Positions 10,625-21,479 of a DNA stretch of 64,000 nt are shown piece by piece. Every line of letters begins with the position of its first letter. The first letter of the stretch is position 1. The DNA is from Chaetorhynchus papuensis (taxonomy: Eukaryota > Chordata > Aves > Passeriformes > Rhipiduridae): the NCBI GenBank assembly GCA_013396525.1, contig VWYX01000852.1, positions 124,001 through 188,000 of the forward strand. The letters are read 5' to 3'. Made by a program: the position numbers and the translations under genes. Under the pieces are notes generated by a model. It was not told where the DNA came from. It searched no databases and saw nothing but the letters and a program-made list of their open reading frames with translations.

Positions 10625-10880
10625 CAGATTTCTTTAAATAGCCTGAAGCCATTCCATTACGCCTTATTAAATCCTTGAAATTCTCATTGACCCGTTTTCA
10701 TGGAATCCATAAAACGCGCATTGACGCGCTCTGGAAAAATCTATCCGGCTCGTACCTGGAGCATTAGCTCTGTAATGGCACTTCAATTACAGATGCAATT
10801 CTGGAAGCTGCTGTTTGGTTTCATTAACGATAACAAAATGAGATTGATCTCAAACCTGTTCTACCTGTTCCCTGCGTGTT
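10625..10880. other. AT-rich candidate conserved non-coding element
   Basis: This block differs in composition from flanking GC-rich intron. It contains two ACGCGC hexamers ten bases apart (10714-10719 and 10724-10729) inside AT-rich sequence, plus several ATTA/TAAT cores. Retained CpG in AT-rich DNA often marks constraint or lack of methylation. This is inference; no alignment was possible. Confidence 0.35.
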
Positions 10881-12025
10881 TACCGAGCATAGGTGTGTTT
10901 GCACCAGGCTGTTTCTGGGACACACTTGCCTAAGAGGTGTGTCCCAGTTGAAACCAGGTGCCGGTGGGAAATCCCACAGGTGAAATGAGCATTCCAAGTT
11001 TCATGTGCCGCTGTGCAAGGTGCAGATGGCGTTGAGATGAGCTCCCTGCTAGGCTGTCCCCGCCACTGTGGTTGCCTTGTGCTGTCACCGGCTGCCAAGT
11101 GCCAGAGGAGCAGTGGGATGGAGGGAAGCGCCAGAGGAGCGGAGGCATGGAGGATGCCTCTCCAGCTCTTGTTTCTAGAGGAAAGGCTGGTGGAAAAGGA
11201 GATGCAGCTGCTTGGGCTGCGCCGCTTCCGGGGGAATGAGTGTTTCCTGGCTGGCATCCACAGCTGCGGCAAGGTCACCTGAAGGGGACGGTTGCTGTTG
11301 ACCCACTGCACCACGGCAGAGGCAGAGGATGCTCTGGAGCACGTGCAGCTTTTTGGCTGGAAGGGCTACACGCAGCTTTTTCCTCACAGCCCCTTTGCCC
11401 TGGTGTTTTACGAGTTTTAATTGACAGCAGCTCCCAGCTCTGAGCTGTCTGGTTGGCACATTAGTGCTCGTGATGGTGTGGGGCCAGAGCTGGAGGCACA
11501 AGGCAGGTGGCATGTCCCAGGACGGGGATGGCAGGACAGAGGTGCTACAGATGTTTTGTCGAGATGACCACTGGGAGCCAAGTTGGAATTTAATGTGAAC
11601 TTCACATCCGACAGTCCATCAGCCTGGTGTGAGGACTGACCATGGTGCTGCCCAGCTGGCACCCCAGCCTTGGGTGATGCCGACAGCCTCATCAGGCTGG
11701 GCTGAGCACTTGAGGCAGCAGATGTAAGGGACAGCACTGCAGAGCATCTCCACCCAGAGAGCTGCACGGAACACCGGGGTTGTGTCAGGAAACCTGGTGA
11801 AACTCAGCTAGCTACGCGGGGAGCAGATGTTGAAGCTATTTCCTGGGGTCAGATTCCTCCTGCACCTGCAGAAGCCGTGGGGAGGGTTCCTGTGCTGCAG
11901 GCATGGTCCCCGCCAGGACACCATCCCTCCCCACAGCAGGCGATGCCGCCCGTGGCAAGCAGCTGGTGGAGCTTTCCAGCAGATTGCTTGTGCCGGCGGC
12001 CGGGCCCCACTGGAGCACCAGCTCC

Positions 12026-12076
12026 TTGGTAGATGTCACACTTTGGTGGATGTCACACCTTGGTGGATGTCACACC
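12026..12076. repeat. Tandem repeat, 3 x 17 bases
   Basis: Three consecutive copies of TTGGTGGATGTCACACC occur. The first differs at two positions and the second and third are identical. Confidence 0.92.
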
Positions 12077-13927
12077 TCAGCAGTGGCTGCCGGCAGCTAC
12101 TACTGCAGGCGGAGAAGCCAGTCGGGCTGCAGCAGCCTGGTGTAGCTGTGCAGCCTCAGTGTGGTCCCGAGCTGGGTAGGTGAGGAGTGGAGCAGTCCGT
12201 GAAAGCTCTCAGGAGTTACCTGCAGGGAGGGATGAGAAGGAAAACTCCCCTTGCCCTGGTGCCAGTGGTGCTGGAGGAGCACCCAGACCAGAGGCAGGAG
12301 CGCCGCCGCTCTGCAGACCAGCACGGGACGTGTGACAAAGACTTGAGTGGCTTTGTCCGAGCACCACAGCACAGGGTGGCTGGTTTGACTTGATCTCATC
12401 CTGGCTCTGGGGCTTTCAGAAATGAAGTCTGAGATTCCGCATTATTCTTGTCCTTAATCCCAGTCTCTTTGACTGAAAAACCCCATGGAATGAGATTATA
12501 CAAAAATCTGTAAGGTTGATCAAGCGCTGACCTACTTTGCACAAAGAGGCTATTTGGGATACAATACCAATTGTACATCCTGCATTAACCAGTGCTCACC
12601 CGGAGCCATGGGAGGCTCAGCACCGCTGGCAGGGAGGGGCAGTTTGGGACCCAGCAGCTGTGCTGGTTCGGTGGCATCAGCCTGACCCTGCCCTGGCACA
12701 GGGCAGCGAGAGCTGACAGCGTTGTGTGGTAATGCCGCGCTCGAACACGGCAGCAGCTGCTGTGCTGGCCCCGTTCTGCCTAACAACAGCAAATGGTTTT
12801 GTGTTAACATTAACAGATAATGAGTCATCATAAAAAATCCCGGCTTGTCTTCGGAGGAGTAGCAGCAGTCCCAGCACTCGCAGCACAGGAGATTAAGGAC
12901 TCTGGAAAATCTGTCTCACTAATTAAGACTTCAGGGTTGTTCTTGGAGATGGGGTATTGGGCGTCTCGCTTAAAAATAGTGGTTTTTAGAGAAAGAACCT
13001 CGGGACAAAAAGCATGCCATGTTCTGGATGCTGATCCCAGCCAGGCAGAAGGCACGGATTAAGGATGTGTGGATTAGGGATGTGTGTCCTGAGCACTGCT
13101 GTACGGGGTGTAGGTACCTGCTTGCAGCTGGCTCAGGCACACCCAGCTGTGCTACAGCCCGTGAAATGTCATGGACATGTAAAGCAAGTGGCCACATGCC
13201 GATGATGGGGAATGATTGTCTTCACACTGAGGGTCCAAGATTGCATAGGGAGAGATCTTCCAGTAGACGGTAAATAAATAGCTTAAGGACTTTGATAGGA
13301 TCGCTGGTTTGGTGCTTAACCAATTCCTTATTGATTCTTTAGATTTAACTTTAGAAAATCTTGTTAGTGCTTGTCATCATCTGCTCATCTGCCAGAGCAC
13401 ACTCTGCTCGAGGCCTGACTGTGAGAAGATGCAGAACACAGGGGTGATCGGGAGTAAATCCCACTCTGGAAAAGGTCTCGAGGAGAAAGAAATAGTGGTC
13501 CCAGTCCCCAGCACAGACTGGCAGCTGTGGAGAAGGAGGAGGAGGTCACTGGTACCCTGCTCCCTCCATGCTCCACTCCCCCAGGAATCCTGCAGCTCCT
13601 CAGCCAGGGGGAAGGAGGAGGAAACCTCTTGGTAGTGGGGGATCACCCAAGCAGTGACACAAGACATGGTGCAATTCCCTGTCATGACTTAATCTTTCTT
13701 TTTCTTCTCGTCCTCAACAGGATTCCATTGGTGAACCTGTAAAAAATATAAAAAAATAATGGGTTACCTGTACCTACCATTTCTGTTTACCAGTAGGAGA
13801 CTCAAAGAGCAGCGTTCTATGGGCCAAATATATTTTTATAAAAATGAACACGCCTATAGGTAACTGCGTTGTCAAGGAGCGCGTTTTTGGGAGGAGAGAA
13901 AGGAAAGTGCGCGAGCAAAGAATCCCG

Positions 13928-13957
13928 TGGAGGAGGAGGAGGAGGTGGAGGAGGAGG
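13928..13957. repeat. (GGA)n purine tract in 3'UTR
   Basis: A purine-rich GGA repeat with one GGT interruption lies early in the presumed AJAP1 3'UTR. Confidence 0.8.
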
Positions 13958-14193
13958 CAGAACCAGCAAGGGATGGAAAGGGAAGGATGAGCGCCTGGAG
14001 CCCGGCCATGGACGGAGACTCTGAACCTGTGCCAATAATACCATTATGTGCCATGAACCGATGCAAAGACTTTGCAAAGAGCCGAGTCAATAACGCCTGG
14101 AAATGTTGTGGAGGACGAGTGGGGCATCTCTTCTGGTGGGGTCATCCATTCCGGTCCATACGCGTACATACATACGGTATATGTAGAGAGAAA

Positions 14194-14217
14194 ATATATA
14201 TATATATATACACACAC
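14194..14217. repeat. (AT)n(CA)n compound microsatellite
   Basis: About 17 bases of alternating AT are followed by about 7 bases of CA repeat, in the 3'UTR. Confidence 0.9.
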
Positions 14218-14366
14218 AAACACTTTTTGTACTGTAGCAATTTTTGAAGATCTTAAATACTCATTTTTAAAGATGATGTCATGGGCTAAAAGTCTCATTT
14301 CTTTAACACGCATCATGCAAACTGGGTGATCTGATGTTTTCTACTTTGGCAGCTTGCCTGTCAACC

Positions 14367-14461
14367 TATATGTGTATATATAGGTAGACATATATACATA
14401 TATATACGTGTGTGTGTGTATGTATAGACATATATATGTATGTATACATATATATATATAA
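14367..14461. repeat. TA/TG/CA compound microsatellite
   Basis: About 95 bases consist of interrupted TATA, TGTG and TATG units, with a Pumilio-type TGTATATA at 14373-14380. The tract has self-complementary potential in RNA. Confidence 0.9.
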
Positions 14462-16217
14462 TTTTGGTTCTTTTTTGGAAATGCTTTTCCAGCGTTGCGA
14501 TGTGACCGTGGTGGGAGACAGCCGGGGCTGCGCTGCTGGCGGGAAGCAGAGGAGAAGCTTCCCAAAACCATCCAGAGCGCAGCTCAAGGCGGTGCTGAAG
14601 GTATTTCCAGGCTTCTGTATCCCGATACATCATCAAGGTCGATGGGAAGAAGCCGGAAATCCTGAGCCTGCCCCGTGTCCACAGAGCTGTGATCTCCGCC
14701 ATGCTAGGCATGACACCTTGGGGCTGGACGGGGCAGATTTTAGGGGTGGACTTCCAAAAGATGGGCCTCTCTTGGCACAGAAGACAAATTTTAGGGAGTG
14801 GGGTGTGGGAGGTTTTTTGGAAAACGGCTTCTAAATTGGCCACAGCACCAAAGCTTACTCAGCCCTGTGTGAGAAACAAGAGGAAGGAGCTCGTTGCCTC
14901 CTGCCCCAGCCTGGGGCTGTGGGGTGGAGAGAGACTCTTCCTTTGTTCTCCTGGTCTTGGCTGGTTCTGCTGCGGCAGGAGAAGACACAGCCAGCTGTCC
15001 ACAATCCTGGAGATCACTTAATAGTGTTTAAAGGGAATTTTTGCCAGGGAAGCATGATTCTGCAGGCTCTGGCTTGGTGTGTTGCTCTAGAAACATGTCT
15101 ATGCCCATCCAGCTCCTGCTGGGGTGGGTGGTGTTGGTGGGTGCTGACCCTAAACCCTCTGTCCAAGTCTTTCCATGGAGTCGGGTGCTGCCATGCTGTG
15201 CTGCACGTCAGACACTGGGATGGGTCTCTCTCGGGTCCCTTCAATGTTAAATGGGTGGGAACGACAGCAGAGATCAGACCAAAGTCCTCCAGTTCTTTTT
15301 GTAAACTGCCCTTGGTAAATACTAGTGGTTTTTTAGAACTGTCCAGATCCACGTTTCTACTCCCCCACTGATTACTCAGCTCCTTTTCTTTATGATAATG
15401 AACATGCAGTTTAAAAACAACAAAAAAAAAAAAGTAGAACCCTGTGGTGTTGCGCATAGCCACGCGTGCGGTCTCTTGTTCCTGTGTCCTTTTCTGTCCT
15501 TTTCCCATGGAATTGCACAGTCTGGAATATTTGTCCTGAATTTTTGGACACTGCCTCAGACAGAAGTCTTCCTTGCCAGCCCTGACAATTACCTGCGGAC
15601 TCGAGCCAACCATCCCCTGGGCAGAGCTGTATCTCCTGGGTGGCTCATGTCCGGCTCTCCAGAGCATTGGGTGCCTCCAGGGAGGAGAGGAGACAGTGTC
15701 TTGCTAGAGCAGTGGCCCCCAAAGCTTTAGCCATCCCTGGGAAACGTGGGGAGTGTCTGTCCTTGGGAAGCGTGGAGTCTGAGCAACTGCTCCAGCGTCA
15801 TCTCAGTGTCCTGGGGCTTTCCTGTGATGCTGGTGTCAGCAGTGCAGCCCCTGCCCACAGGCTCTCCTCCCTTTGTGACTTCATGGGAATCCATCCACAC
15901 CGGCTTGGAGCCACGTTCCTTGAGCTTCTCCCCTTAATCTTCCTATTTATTTCATTCCCACAGGTATTCCAGTGTAATCGCGGTAGCAGTATGACAAGAA
16001 ATACATCTCAGCTCCCTCGTTCCAGGGCATGTGAAGCAGCATTCTGTTTCTGCATGGATGGAACCTGCTGCCCGCAGGGGAGTCGTCAGGCAGAGCTGGG
16101 GGGATGCCAGGGCAGCACGGGCAGCACTGGTGCAAGCGGTGGTGATGATGGCAGTGGTGATGAGGAGGTACCTGGCTCACGGGAAATTCCCTGTGGAGCT
16201 GGGGGAGAGGAGGGGAA

Positions 16218-16220
<3 letters not shown>

Positions 16221-16279
<59 letters not shown>
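16221..16279 (+). repeat. (GT)29 microsatellite in AJAP1 3'UTR
   Basis: There are 59 uninterrupted bases of alternating GT on the sense strand. In the transcript this would read as a long UG repeat. It produces a spurious Val-Cys repeat in open frames crossing it. Long uninterrupted tracts like this are usually polymorphic. Confidence 0.97.
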
Positions 16280-16280
<1 letters not shown>

Positions 16281-17494
16281 TGGAGAGAGAAGGAAGGTGT
16301 GTCACTTGTGACCCCGAGGACGGGCACAGGTTTCGGAGGGCAGGACTTGCATGAGCTTCCCCCACAGTCTGCAGCAGGACATGTCCTGGTCTCCCCGGAG
16401 CTGAGCGGTGAACCAGGGAACAAAAGTAGATGCACAATCTTCCCTTATTTATAAGGACCAACAGCACTTGCACTTTATCAGAGGAAGCCTCCCCCCATCC
16501 ATGCTGGGCCACTGCGGTGGAGGGAGAGGAGGAGGAGGAAGGGCTGGGATGGAGCTGCTGATGCAGTGATGTACAAAGCAGGATCCAGGCGTCCCAAGGT
16601 CTTGCACAGTGAAGAGAAATGAACTGTGGTGATTTCATTCCCTCCTATTGATGAAAGCCAAAAAACAAGAAAGAAATGAAAATAGAAAGTCGCATTTCTA
16701 TGGCATAGTCTATCGAGTAGATCTTCCCACCGTGGAAAAGCAGGGAAGCGTGGTGTTCTCAGACATGCTCCCATGGGAGCTTTGTCATGTTTTGGGCACA
16801 TCGTCTCACCCCCAAGGTCCTGGAAGCTTAAAAAAAGAAAAGTTTTGCTCCTTGCTTTGCTGTAAGCCCTCAGCCCGCTGCTGCTTGTTTCCTTTCAGTT
16901 CATTTTCCGGATTCCTTAGCCCCTGAGTAGTCCCTGAGAAACACACCATGGCAGCCGAGAGGCTGCCACATCCCCCAGACGTGTCATGGAGTGTCTGTGT
17001 GTCACCTGTGGCTCTGTCCTAGAGAAAGGGGTGTGGGACAAGCCACCCATGGCAAGGAGAGGTTGGCTCTCCTTGGGCTCTGCGGCAAGCCCAGGCTTCC
17101 CAGGGCCATGTGGGACTCTCCTCCCTCCACATCCCTTGCAAACCCTGAGCAGGAGCCACAGGATGTGCCGCTCCCACTGAGCCAGGGAGTCGGAGCTGCT
17201 GCTGCCACCGGCACCAGTGGGCTCTGTCCTGCACCAAACTGAGCTGGTTTGGGGCTCCAGGTCCGAGCTCCCATGTCATGGCACCAGCGGGTAGGGCGGG
17301 CAGGGTTTGGTCCTCAATCCCCTGACCTTTGGAAGCCGGGGTCCCCCGAGGGCAGCTTCACCCCACAGCACCCCGGGCAGAGCCGGCCCTGGGCAGCCGC
17401 CCGTCTCTCCAGATCCGATCGTTTACCTTCACTCTGTCTTCCCAGCTGGAGAAAGGGCGGCCGGTGGTGGTGGCAGGAGCTGTGCTCCAGAGAA

Positions 17495-17530
17495 CACCAG
17501 CGCTCCATGGGGCACCAGTGCTCCATGGGG
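17495..17530. repeat. Tandem duplication, 2 x 18 bases
   Basis: Two adjacent copies of CACCAG(C/T)GCTCCATGGGG differ at one base. They lie within the presumed 3'UTR. Confidence 0.88.
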
Positions 17531-17713
17531 CCAAGGGCACCGAGCCTGCCAGGAGGTCACCGCAGCGATGGCAGCGCCGGCGCGGGGACGGATTTCAGGT
17601 TACCTCTTCTCCACTGGCAGCTTGCTGCGAAGGAAGGTAGTTCAGCTGAAACGGTAGTTAAATAGTAGATATTCTACACATAATATATATTTTGTAAAAA
17701 AAAAAAATTAAAA

Positions 17714-17719
17714 AATAAA
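17714..17719 (+). promoter_or_regulatory. AJAP1: Candidate proximal polyadenylation signal (AATAAA)
   Basis: AATAAA lies just after a 12-A run. A GT-rich stretch (GAATGTGGTTGGAATTTT) follows about 50 bases downstream. It could give a 3'UTR about 700 bases shorter than the distal site. Confidence 0.5.
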
Positions 17720-18413
17720 ATAGAACAAAAATATATCTATCCTATCTCAGCCCGCCCATTTCAGGATGAATGTGGTTGGAATTTTCATTCAACCAGATAT
17801 TTAAATCTGTACGCGATTTTTTCAAAACCAGCAAGAAATCCCTTGCCATTTCCAAGTCTGTGGGTTTGGTCTCCCTAGCTCATCTAACGCTTCTCACACA
17901 TTTTTAAGAATTACTCTCAGCGTTTGTAGGTACATTTTTAATAGTGTCACGAGTGGAGATAATATTTACTTTGAAAAAAGTATACGTTGCACAAAAATGT
18001 ACACTAAGGGCACAGATTTCTGACCCAGATTCTTCTATTTTAGGTTCCAAGGGGTTTATTTTTTTTGTTTGATAGGACATGTACAGTGAAGTTTACACTT
18101 TATTTTTATTTTGCCAAAACCCGTTTTCTAACATGAGACAGTTTTACTTTGTAACCGGTTTTACATCACTGAGTACTTCTTTCTTTTCCTGGGAAAAATC
18201 CTGCACCGGGAGGCATCCGGTGGAAGCGCCGTCGCCTTTTGGCATTGTGGCTGCCCCACACGCCCACAGCACGAGCTGGGGCGGTGCCAGAAGGACCTTT
18301 TCTTCCCAAGCGGTTTTTAATTTGTCTCTGTCCGTGGAAGCCGTGTATTTGGAAGCACTGTAAATGCCACCCTGTCCCCTTGCCCTCTGTATATTTAGTA
18401 CTCTGATGTTGCT

Positions 18414-18419
18414 ATTAAA
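18414..18419 (+). promoter_or_regulatory. AJAP1: Candidate distal polyadenylation signal (ATTAAA)
   Basis: ATTAAA is followed within 20 bases by a plausible cleavage region and by a GT-rich element (GGTGTTGGTTTGGTGTCC) near 18495. Sequence character changes from AT-rich UTR to GC-rich flank just after it, so I take it as the gene end. Confidence 0.6.
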
Positions 18420-18984
18420 ACTGATATGAGAACCGCGCAGCCGGTGGTGACTGGGTTCCTCCGCGTGCGCGGCCGGGGACCCTGGGGAGGGGACGGTGTT
18501 GGTTTGGTGTCCAGGGGCATCAATGTCTGAGCAAGAAGGAGTCCAGAGGCTTCCCTGGGGAAATCCCACTGTTCCCAGCTGTGCACACCTGGGGTGAGCA
18601 GCTGGGAAATAGCCCAGCCTTTGTCCTGGGAAGAGGGTCTTGTGCATCCCCTTGGAGCTTCCGCCATGGCAGCACCACCTCCACGCCCTGTGGCACAGGG
18701 TCACCCAATGTCCCCCAGGTCTCTGAGGGGACCCCGTGTGCCTTGGGACAGCTGCTTGGAAGAAGGAAGCCATTGAATAGGACTGTTGAGGAGTTAATTG
18801 AACATCGCTAATGATGTCTTAAACAGCTCTGCTATGAAATCACTTCACCCAGCTACATCTTTTACCCAAGGAGGAGTCCTGGCCATGAGCAGGTCCCTGG
18901 TAAGTGATGGCTCTGGTTTGCACATTGGGTGTGGAGTGGGTGACAATGGTTCACACTCAGGCCGGCCCTGCTGCTGCGCTGCTC

Positions 18985-19016
18985 GACAGATGGATGGACA
19001 GATGGACAGATGGATG
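18985..19016. repeat. (GACAGATG/GATG)n tandem tract
   Basis: GACAGATGGATGGACAGATG-type units are repeated over about 32 bases. Confidence 0.85.
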
Positions 19017-20029
19017 TGGGGACTGGGCAGCACAAGGAGGGCTCTTGCCATGCAGCAGGGACAGCTCCCATAGCCCCCTGTGCTCCCACAGCATCCCCCT
19101 TCCCCAGGGCACTGTGGGACAGCATGGCTGCCATTCCTCACAATGCTGTCTGACCTGGAAAGGGGGAAAAGCCTTTATTGGTGTCCATGTTGGCTCTGAA
19201 GAGGGATGGCCTGGGAAGACAGACATCAGCACAGCCACCTGACACTTGCATTCCCAGGCTGTGGCAGCAGCCTTCCCACAGTGCCAGGACCCTCTACAGC
19301 CCTCCGTGCCAGGGCAGCACAAAACCAAGACCAGACATGATGCCCAGACCTAGCCCAGCCAAATCTCCAAAAGCTCCGTTCCGCAGAAAAATAATTTAGA
19401 AAAATGAGGAGGGACAAAGTGAGCTGCTCTTCATTTTAGGGCCAAATTGCCGGCTTAAATCACCGAGACAATGTGTACAAGCGAACAGGATGCGAATGGC
19501 CTCAGAGCTGCATATATCAGCCGGAGAACTCTGTTCATTTCCAGATGCAAGTGGGATTTCAGGGCATGAAATACAGTGTTAGGATCTCATTCCTTTCCCC
19601 GCTATTTATCACAGCCGGAAACGTACTCACCAGCCTGAGCTGTTCCGAGGGTCACTGCTGGGAGCGTGGAGGAGAAATATTGTGCTGAGCCGTGGGAGAG
19701 GGATTGGGGTGGGACGAGGCAAGCAGCCAAAGGGAAGAACCAGCATCCCTACTCCCTCCAGCACCCATCACCCCAGCACAGAGCCAGGAGCATCCCCTCC
19801 TGCTGCTCATCCCGCCATGCAGCAAGGGCCAGGGCACGGCCACCACACACCGTGCCCTGGGTTAAACGGTGCCACGAGTGGTCCCCAGGGCTGGAGGGGC
19901 CGTGACAGGGTCACCGTCCCCTTGTCAGCACTGGAGGCTGCCAGCTCATGTCCCTTCAGCGCTGCTCGGCGGGGCGAGGCCGGGAAATGAGGCTGGAAAC
20001 AAAACACCACACACTGGTGCCGCAGCGCA

Positions 20030-20165
20030 CAGTGCTGATAAAAAGTAGGACTAAGCATTATCCAAGTTTAATTATTATAATTATACCGGGGCGAAGTAAT
20101 TGCTGGGGATATTTTAAGCTTCAATCAACACGCTATTTTGAAAACCGAAGCCCTGATTTACCCAG
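20030..20165. other. AT-rich candidate conserved non-coding element
   Basis: The block is sharply AT-rich within GC-rich flank. It contains a palindromic AATTATTATAATTAT-type core at 20070-20084, a GCTATTTT and several homeodomain-type ATTA cores. Nothing coding is seen. Conservation is an inference to be tested by alignment. Confidence 0.3.
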
Positions 20166-21214
20166 GGCGAGGTGGTTACCATCAACAGGCACCCGTGCTG
20201 CCGGCAGCCGGAGGAGCCCACCGGGAGGGTTTGTGAGCTGCTCGGAGCTTCTTGTCTGAAAATAGGGATTTGGGAGGGCAGGGGGGGTGAGACAAGCAGT
20301 GGGAAGGTGGAAAGGGGTCCCCCATGTCCCACAAAGCATTGACTAGAAGCCTGGATCCAGCACCAGGATGGGCTGAAGGAGCAGCATCAGCTTCAGGAAG
20401 AGGAGCCATGCAGGATGGGCAACGCCAGCTCGGCGGTGGCTCTGAGGAAGGTTGGCTGGGCTGGATGATGTAGTGATGCTGAAATCATTTAAGCTTGTTA
20501 TGGTGATTTCTATGGCTCTCTGGCTGGATGTAACAAATTGTCTGCATCATTTTCCAGATGGATCATTCTTAAATCATCCAGGACAGGCTTCAGGGCTCCG
20601 CACCGAAGCAGCGGAAGGCACTTTGGTTCAATAAATGCTGGAACTGTTCTATATCAAGTGCTATTTCTTATTAGAAGTGTAAGTACATCATCCCTGCTGA
20701 TGGGTCTCCAAGATCTCCACACTCTCCACCCTCTGAGTGCCCTTAGGACCCCATGGGGATGGGGGACAGGAATGGAGGGCCACGTGTAGGTGCCTGTGGT
20801 GGCAGGCAGAGTGGCTCTGCGGCAGAGCAGAGGGAATGCTGATGGATAAGGTTGTCCAGCAGCTCATCCCTACTCCCTATTTCCTCTTCCCCAGACAGGT
20901 ACCAGCCCCAGGCATGCATCCAGCTCCTGGCGGATGGCGTGGCCCACGCAACGTCTGAACAAAACCTTTTGTTAAAATTGGAATTAACTGACCCATCAAT
21001 AAGTTCTGTTGCAGAACAGAGGATTTGTCACTGCTGTCAGTGCTGAGGCAGCCCATGGGTCGTGCTGAGCCCCGAGGTGCCCTGTGGCAAAGCGAGCTGC
21101 CGACGTGCCTGGCCCCATCGCTGTGGAGGGCTGTGCTCCGAAGCCCTCTGCGGTCCCTTAGAAAAGAGGAGCCTCCGGGCAAAAGGACACAGAGATAAGA
21201 AACCTCTCTCGGGG

Positions 21215-21479
21215 TTATGGTGACCAAAAGAACCACCCCCCCCCCAGCATGCCTTGCTTCTCTATGGAAATACCTTGTACCCAGTTGGCTAATTAGTTTC
21301 TACCCCACCCCCTGCCTTTCCCATAAAAGACCCCTGCCTTGGACTTCGGGTTTTAAGGGAGCTGACCCCCCTGGCCTTCCCCTCGCAAGGGCTGCTGGAC
21401 AATAAAGGCTACCCTGTGGAACTGCCATACGCAGCCCCCTTGTCTCTTTGTCTCCAAGTTTGCCTTGGGTGATTTCACA
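21215..21479 (+). mobile_element. LTR-like element (solo LTR candidate)
   Basis: The segment has LTR geometry on the + strand: a TATA-like CATAAAAG at 21322-21329, AATAAA at 21401-21406, then a T/CT-rich U5-like stretch (TTGTCTCTTTGTCTCC), ending near a CACA at 21476-21479. A 10-C run lies at 21236-21245. No coding retroviral sequence is attached. The 5' boundary and target-site duplication are not resolved. Confidence 0.5.

Larger units (their letters stand above)
9075..13720 (+). other. AJAP1: AJAP1 3'UTR intron
   Basis: The stretch is 4.6 kb, from GTACGT to the pyrimidine-rich acceptor TTTCTTTTTCTTCTCGTCCTCAACAG. It contains a pyrimidine-rich tract at 9552-9600, a 3 x 17-base tandem repeat at 12026-12076 and an AT-rich candidate conserved block at 10625-10880. 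No coding exon is recognised in it. Confidence 0.65.
1..18440 (+). other. AJAP1: AJAP1 gene, 3' portion (partial; 5' end outside window)
   Basis: The gene encodes a single-pass type I membrane protein. The family is known to associate with the E-cadherin/catenin complex at the basolateral membrane of epithelia, and its ectodomain binds the GABA-B receptor in neurons. Only the last part is here: a transmembrane exon, two further coding exons and a long 3'UTR exon. Each has a GT donor or AG acceptor, and the reading phase passes cleanly through all junctions (G|GT, TG|C, AG|A). The encoded tail is about 134 residues: 1 Gly, 28 codons, Cys, 80 codons, Arg, 23 codons. From the remembered human length of 411 residues, the helix should start near residue 283, which fits. 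Exons are GC-rich at third positions, as in many avian microchromosome genes. The signal peptide and ectodomain exons lie upstream of base 1. Confidence 0.93.
13721..18440 (+). other. AJAP1: AJAP1 3'UTR terminal exon
   Basis: The exon begins after a strong acceptor (AACAG at 13716-13720) and runs to a polyadenylation signal near 18414. It contains several simple repeats: GGA-rich, TA/CA, TATG-rich and (TG)29. It also has long AT-rich stretches typical of vertebrate neuronal 3'UTRs, and a Pumilio-type TGTATATA at 14373-14380. If the exon at 8944 is skipped, its first bases encode Ile-Pro-Leu-Val-Asn-Leu and a TAA stop. Extent and terminal-exon status are inferred from splice and poly(A) signals; transcript data would settle them. 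Confidence 0.65.
18441..21210. other. Intergenic DNA downstream of AJAP1
   Basis: I find no gene. The segment holds a GATG/GACA tandem tract at 18985-19016 and an AT-rich candidate regulatory block at 20030-20165, with otherwise unique sequence. Open frames on both strands lack recognisable domains or supported splice structure. Confidence 0.7.

Noticed and set aside
14367..14461. Possible CRISPR-like or tandem array
   Set aside because: It is a simple TA/TG/CA microsatellite in a vertebrate 3'UTR; there are no spacers.
15014..15667. 217-codon minus-strand open frame
   Set aside because: It is antisense to the AJAP1 3'UTR, has a poly-Phe run from the 12-A tract, and shows no recognisable domain.
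15640..16311. 223-codon + strand open frame with a Val-Cys repeat
   Set aside because: It lies in the AJAP1 3'UTR, and the Val-Cys run is just the (GT)29 microsatellite read in frame.
20452..20660. Possible CR1 fragment (GGCTGGATGATG...)
   Set aside because: It matches only a short generic stretch; the diagnostic CR1 block order is missing.
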